The notes under the pieces: model-generated
Seen by the model: the letters and a program-made list of their open reading frames with translations, nothing else
Told to the model about the DNA's origin: nothing
Databases searched by the model: none
Source of the DNA: Sulfurimonas autotrophica
GTDB lineage: Bacteria; Campylobacterota; Campylobacteria; Campylobacterales; Sulfurimonadaceae
Assembly (NCBI GenBank): GCA_015662405.1
Contig: DQUE01000197.1
Coordinates: 1-9,077 of the forward strand
DNA: 9,077 nt
Direction: 5' to 3'
Shown: positions 6,205-9,077 of the stretch, one piece after another
Numbering within the stretch: position 1 is the first letter of the stretch
Layout: each line of letters opens with the position of its first letter
Program-made: the position numbers and the translations under genes

Positions 6205-6241
6205 TTTACAACCTGATCTCTACCTTTAAAGAGATTGTAAA
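6205..6241. repeat. Bulged two-part hairpin between csp and ychJ
   Basis: ATCTCT (6216-6221) and AGAGAT (6230-6235) form an inner stem around an 8-base loop. TTTACA (6205-6210) and TGTAAA (6236-6241) form an outer stem. The only unpaired bases between the stems are a 5-base bulge on the left (6211-6215). It lies beyond the csp terminator and well upstream of the ychJ promoter, so no gene explains it. It might be a second terminator, a processed 3' end or part of an unannotated RNA. Confidence 0.45.
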
Positions 6242-6345
6242 ACTAGTAACACCTATTTTTTTGCTTTTTTATCTCATGACTCAATTACCCGCCATTGTAG
6301 TTCATCCTCTCCAAAGCAAGATTTTTATCTTTTGCTTAGCTATAG

Positions 6346-6351
6346 TATAAT
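6346..6351 (+). promoter_or_regulatory. Probable -10 box of ychJ
   Basis: TATAAT lies 22 bases before the ATG at 6374, predicting a leader of about 16 nt. It lies inside the reading frame that would start at the upstream ATG at 6332, which argues against that start. Confidence 0.55.
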
Positions 6352-6373
6352 TCTATCTAAAAAATGGATATCT

Positions 6374-6808
6374 ATGTGTATTTGTGGAAATGAATTCGAT
6401 TTTAGTAAATGTTGCGAGCCGATTATTACAAAACAAAAGCAAGCCAAAACACCACTAGAGTTAATGCGTAGTCGCTATAGTGCCTATGTTTTAGCCAATG
6501 GAGAGTACCTTGTATACAGCAGTGCACAACACAACCGTTATGCAGATGACATCACTCTTATAGAAGAGTTTTCACGCTCTGTAGAGTGGCTCAGACTCGA
6601 TATATTACATGTAAAAGGCAATACGGTAGAGTTTAAAGCCTATTATCGTGATAATGACGGGATACAAGTTTTACATGAAAAGAGTAATTTTATACAAGAA
6701 GAGGGAGAGTGGAAATATGCAGATGGAACTCTTTATAACGCCAAAGTAGAAAGAAATCTCAACTGTCCCTGCGGTAGTGGCAAAAAGTATAAAAAGTGTT
6801 GTGCATAA
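6374..6808 (+). CDS. ychJ: YchJ family protein with two SEC-C zinc motifs
   Basis: The 144-residue protein has the same build as E. coli YchJ (about 152 aa): an N-terminal SEC-C-like cluster (MCICG ... CC, Cys2, Cys4, Cys13, Cys14), a middle NTF2-like domain beginning with LMRSRYSAYV (30-39), and a perfect C-terminal SEC-C motif CPCGSGKKYKKCC (131-143). SEC-C motifs bind zinc and, in SecA, contact SecB and ribosomes. YchJ itself has no firmly established function. The ATG at 6374 is preferred over 6332 because the family begins directly before the first Cys pair and because the likely -10 box sits between the two ATGs. The Shine-Dalgarno is weak (GGA, 6366-6368). Its stop is 7 bp from the stop of the convergent acetyltransferase gene. 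Confidence 0.9.
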   Translation: MCICGNEFDFSKCCEPIITKQKQAKTPLELMRSRYSAYVLANGEYLVYSSAQHNRYADDITLIEEFSRSVEWLRLDILHVKGNTVEFKAYYRDNDGIQVLHEKSNFIQEEGEWKYADGTLYNAKVERNLNCPCGSGKKYKKCCA

Positions 6809-6815
6809 AGCTATA

Positions 6816-7232
6816 TTATATATTTTTTACAAAAAGATAGCTCTTCTTATCAAAACCTGATTTTTCATAAAAGGTGTGTGCTTTTTTACGTTGCAATCCA
6901 GATGAAAGCACAATATTTTCACAAGCTGCAATTTTTGCATAATCATGCAGATACGCAAGCATCATTTTACCATAGCCTTGCAAACGGTACTGCTCATCCG
7001 TAACCAAATCAAAAATATAGAGATGCCTTTTGTGATACAGATTTGTCTGCACAGCAACACCGCTGTAACAAACTAACTCACCATTTTTAAAGATACCAAA
7101 CATCTTATACGCCATGTGACGCATATCATAAATAAGGTCTTCAAACTCCTCATAAGACAACTCTTGGCGGAGTTGTTTGAGTAGATCATACACAGTATAA
7201 AGCTCTTTTAATGTCATTTCTCTTATTTGCAT
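6816..7232 (-). CDS. GNAT family N-acetyltransferase
   Basis: The 138-residue protein is a single GNAT domain that would transfer an acetyl group from acetyl-CoA to an amine. The acetyl-CoA binding motif A is FDLVTDEQYRLQGYGKMML (residues 74-92) with the pyrophosphate loop RLQGYG (83-88). Motif B is AHTFYEKSGF (118-127), with the Tyr that often acts as the general acid. The substrate cannot be told; small GNATs of this kind include metabolite, antibiotic and protein acetyltransferases. The ATG at 7232 has no purine-rich site upstream and is preceded closely by AT-rich DNA with TATAAA on the minus strand (7257-7252). The mRNA may therefore have a very short leader. It is divergent from the ABC-F gene and convergent with ychJ. 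Confidence 0.9.
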   Translation of the reverse strand: MQIREMTLKELYTVYDLLKQLRQELSYEEFEDLIYDMRHMAYKMFGIFKNGELVCYSGVAVQTNLYHKRHLYIFDLVTDEQYRLQGYGKMMLAYLHDYAKIAACENIVLSSGLQRKKAHTFYEKSGFDKKSYLFVKNI

Positions 7233-7267
7233 ACCATATAATAACTAAATATTTATAATAATTTCGT

Positions 7268-7273
7268 TATAAT
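7268..7273 (+). promoter_or_regulatory. Probable -10 box of the ABC-F gene
   Basis: TATAAT about 30 bases before the ATG at 7304, in the 71-bp gap between divergent genes. A second AT-rich candidate, TATTATA, follows at 7284-7290. No good -35 is seen. The ribosome binding site is weak (AGG, 7292-7294). Confidence 0.45.
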
Positions 7274-7303
7274 CGTAAAAAAATATTATATAGGCTAAAC
7301 AAT

Positions 7304-8911
7304 ATGGTAACAGTACAAAATTTAACGATGCGCTATGGAAACAGAGTGCTTTTTCAAGATATAAACTTAAAACTTGACCGCCACAAAAGATATGGACTTA
7401 TCGGAGCAAATGGTGCCGGAAAAACAACATTTTTAAAAATTCTCTCAGGTCAAATCAATGAGTATGAGGGAGAAGTCATCATCCCCAAACAAAATAGAGT
7501 TGGTGTTTTAGGACAAAACCAATATGCATTTGAAGATTTTACTATTATGGACGCAGTTTTATATGGCAACAAGCGTCTCTATGATGCGATCAAAGAGAAA
7601 GAAGAGATCTATATGTCAGGTGATTTTGAAGATGATGCCATCAATAACCGCCTTGCAGAGCTTGAGACTATTTGTGTTGAAGAGGATCCTACTTACGAGT
7701 ATGATGTAAACATCGCAAAAATCTTAGAGAATGTCGGCATTCCTGCACAAAAACATAATGACCTCATGAGTACACTTGATTCTGCCGACAAATTCAAAGT
7801 TCTTTTAGCACAGGTACTCTACCCAAAACCAGATGTTCTCTTTCTTGATGAACCGACAAATAACCTTGATATAGAAACTATCAGCTGGCTTGAACATGAA
7901 CTCCAACGTCATGAAGGAACCATGGTTGTTATCTCGCATGATAGGCACTTTTTAAATGCTGTTGTTACAAATATTCTTGATGTTGATTACCAAAAAATTC
8001 GTGAATTTACAGGAAACTATGACGACTGGTACATTGCAGCAAATGTTATGGCAAAACAGATGGAGCTTGACAATGCAAAAAAACAAAAAGAGAAAGAGCA
8101 GCTCGAGGCCTTTGTTCGCCGTTTCTCTGCAAATGCTTCAAAAGCAAAACAGGCAACTTCAAGACAAAAACAGCTTGAAAAACTCAACATTGAAGAGATC
8201 AAACCCTCTTCACGCCGTGACCCATCTATTGTCTTTAAGCCAAAACGTACAATGGGTGATGAGGCCTTGCATGTAGAGCATATCTGTCACTCTTACGGCG
8301 ATAATGAAGTCTTAAAAGATGTAACATTTAAGGTAAATCCGGGTGAAAAAATCGCTATCATTGGTGGCAACGGCGTAGGAAAAACAACACTTATTAAGAT
8401 CATCATGGAGGAGTTGCAACCTAGCTGTGGCGGAACTGTAACATGGGGGGCTACGATTGAACCCTCTTATTTTCCACAAGATACAGCCGACATTATCACA
8501 GGAGATGGAACACTCTATGATTGGTTACGTGCATTTGATCCAAAACGCGACATTGCAGAGATCAGAAACTGTCTAGGTAGAATGCTCTTTAGTGGTGAAC
8601 AGCAAGAAAAGAGTGTTGAGTCAATCTCAGGTGGAGAAAAACACCGTATGATGCTTAGCAAAATGATGCTTGAGGGTGGAAACTTTTTAGTACTTGATGA
8701 ACCAACTAACCATCTTGACCTTGAAGCAATTGTTGCACTTGGTGAAGCACTCCATGCATTTACAGGTAATGTTATCTGTGTCTCTCATGACCGTGAACTA
8801 CTCGATGCCTTTGCGACGCGCATTATTGAGCTACACCCTGACCATACCTATACAGACTTTCAAGGAAGTTATGAGGAGTTTGCTGCTGCTAAAGAAGCTG
8901 GAACAGTGTAA
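7304..8911 (+). CDS. ybiT: ABC-F family ATPase, YbiT type
   Basis: The 535-residue protein carries two ABC ATPase domains and no membrane segments, the hallmark of ABC-F factors, which bind the ribosomal E site and act on stalled or slow translation. Domain 1: Walker A GANGAGKTT (34-42), Walker B VLFLDEP (178-184), switch SHDRHF (211-216). The inter-domain linker at about 245-315 is charged and helical, with FVRRFSANASKAKQATSR (270-287) close to E. coli YbiT. Domain 2: Walker A GGNGVGKTT (354-362), signature ISGGEK (441-446), Walker B FLVLDEP (461-467), SHDRE (494-498). Length and order match YbiT (about 530 aa). The domain 1 signature is degenerate: TLDSADKFKVLLAQ where most ABC proteins have LSGGQ. 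There is no sign of an antibiotic-resistance-type extended linker. The DUF5718-like gene begins 2 bp after the stop. Confidence 0.94.
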   Translation: MVTVQNLTMRYGNRVLFQDINLKLDRHKRYGLIGANGAGKTTFLKILSGQINEYEGEVIIPKQNRVGVLGQNQYAFEDFTIMDAVLYGNKRLYDAIKEKEEIYMSGDFEDDAINNRLAELETICVEEDPTYEYDVNIAKILENVGIPAQKHNDLMSTLDSADKFKVLLAQVLYPKPDVLFLDEPTNNLDIETISWLEHELQRHEGTMVVISHDRHFLNAVVTNILDVDYQKIREFTGNYDDWYIAANVMAKQMELDNAKKQKEKEQLEAFVRRFSANASKAKQATSRQKQLEKLNIEEIKPSSRRDPSIVFKPKRTMGDEALHVEHICHSYGDNEVLKDVTFKVNPGEKIAIIGGNGVGKTTLIKIIMEELQPSCGGTVTWGATIEPSYFPQDTADIITGDGTLYDWLRAFDPKRDIAEIRNCLGRMLFSGEQQEKSVESISGGEKHRMMLSKMMLEGGNFLVLDEPTNHLDLEAIVALGEALHAFTGNVICVSHDRELLDAFATRIIELHPDHTYTDFQGSYEEFAAAKEAGTV

Positions 8912-8913
8912 AT

Positions 8914-9077
8914 ATGCAAGAGTATACAAATTATTTGGGACTTGGCATAGCAGGCAACTTCGCACTGCACCTTGCCCAAGCTGGAGAGCTTGCAGAATTT
9001 CAAGATATCATTACAGAAGATGAAGCTGCTCCAAAAGGCATTTTTCCCTTTTATCTTCCATGTGAAAAAGCAATAGA
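8914..9077 (+). CDS. DUF5718-like protein, N-terminal part (cut by window end)
   Basis: Fifty-four codons are visible, beginning MQEYTNYLGLGIAGNFALHL and continuing through TEDEAAPKGIFPFYLP. From memory this matches the start of the DUF5718 family of Campylobacterota and other bacteria, whose function is not established. The GLGIAGNFA and APKGIFPFY segments are the parts I recognise. The ATG lies 2 bases after the ABC-F stop, with only a weak GGA upstream (8900-8902), so it is probably co-transcribed and translationally coupled with the ABC-F gene. The C-terminus is outside the window, so length and completeness cannot be judged. Confidence 0.7.
   Translation, partial: MQEYTNYLGLGIAGNFALHLAQAGELAEFQDIITEDEAAPKGIFPFYLPCEKAI

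Noticed and set aside
6332..6373. A 14-residue N-terminal extension of ychJ from an upstream ATG.
   Set aside because: The family starts just before the first Cys pair, and the likely -10 box (6346-6351) lies within this stretch.
6809..6842. AGCTAT/ATAGCT inverted repeat between the convergent ychJ and GNAT genes, considered as a bidirectional terminator.
   Set aside because: The stem is 6 bp with a 22-base AT-rich loop and no well-placed T run after it.
7524..8276. Alternative plus-strand frames inside the ABC-F gene.
   Set aside because: They are out of frame with a complete and well-conserved ABC-F protein and lack family features.

Overview
The window is about 9.1 kb of AT-rich bacterial DNA. 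It reads as chromosomal sequence from a free-living Campylobacterota (Epsilonproteobacteria), most like Sulfurimonas or a close relative. This is judged from remembered family resemblance: the cold-shock protein, the DUF445 and DUF5718-like proteins, the pyrC/phosphohexomutase arrangement, AAGGA/AGGAGA-type ribosome binding sites, and clear TATAAT -10 boxes without good -35 boxes. No search was run. There is no insertion sequence, integrase, CRISPR array, rRNA or tRNA.

Layout. 2-871 (+) is the C-terminal part of a chemoreceptor ending in a CZB zinc-binding domain; its 5' end lies outside the window. 877-1245 (-) is a lysine-rich hypothetical protein converging on it. A perfect 18-bp palindrome at 1267-1284 carries -10 boxes on both strands and separates that gene from an exported single-domain rhodanese (1323-1721 +). 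A DUF445 membrane protein (1794-2501 +) follows and ends at a hairpin. On the minus strand, reading from right to left, lie a small unknown gene (5331-5645), a phosphomannomutase/phosphoglucomutase with a TTG start (3905-5263), the class II dihydroorotase pyrC (2790-3797) and a 73-residue membrane protein whose GTG start overlaps pyrC (2579-2800). A structured 258-bp region (5646-5903) separates the small unknown gene from a cold-shock protein (5904-6122 +), which ends at a strong terminator. Then come ychJ (6374-6808 +), a convergent GNAT acetyltransferase (6816-7232 -), a divergent YbiT-type ABC-F ATPase (7304-8911 +) and, 2 bp after it, the start of a DUF5718-like gene (8914 to the window end).

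How the genes fit together. Most are housekeeping or stress genes in short transcription units: chemotaxis, pyrimidine synthesis, sugar-phosphate interconversion for surface glycans, cold shock, translation-associated ABC-F activity and sulfur-related rhodanese chemistry. I see no multi-gene defence, mobile or biosynthetic system. The unusual signals are regulatory: the symmetric divergent promoter, the csp upstream region (an 8-bp inverted repeat, a 12-bp tandem repeat, an extended -10 and a hairpin at the likely RNA 5' end), a sigma-28-like promoter before an unknown small gene, and a bulged hairpin between csp and ychJ.
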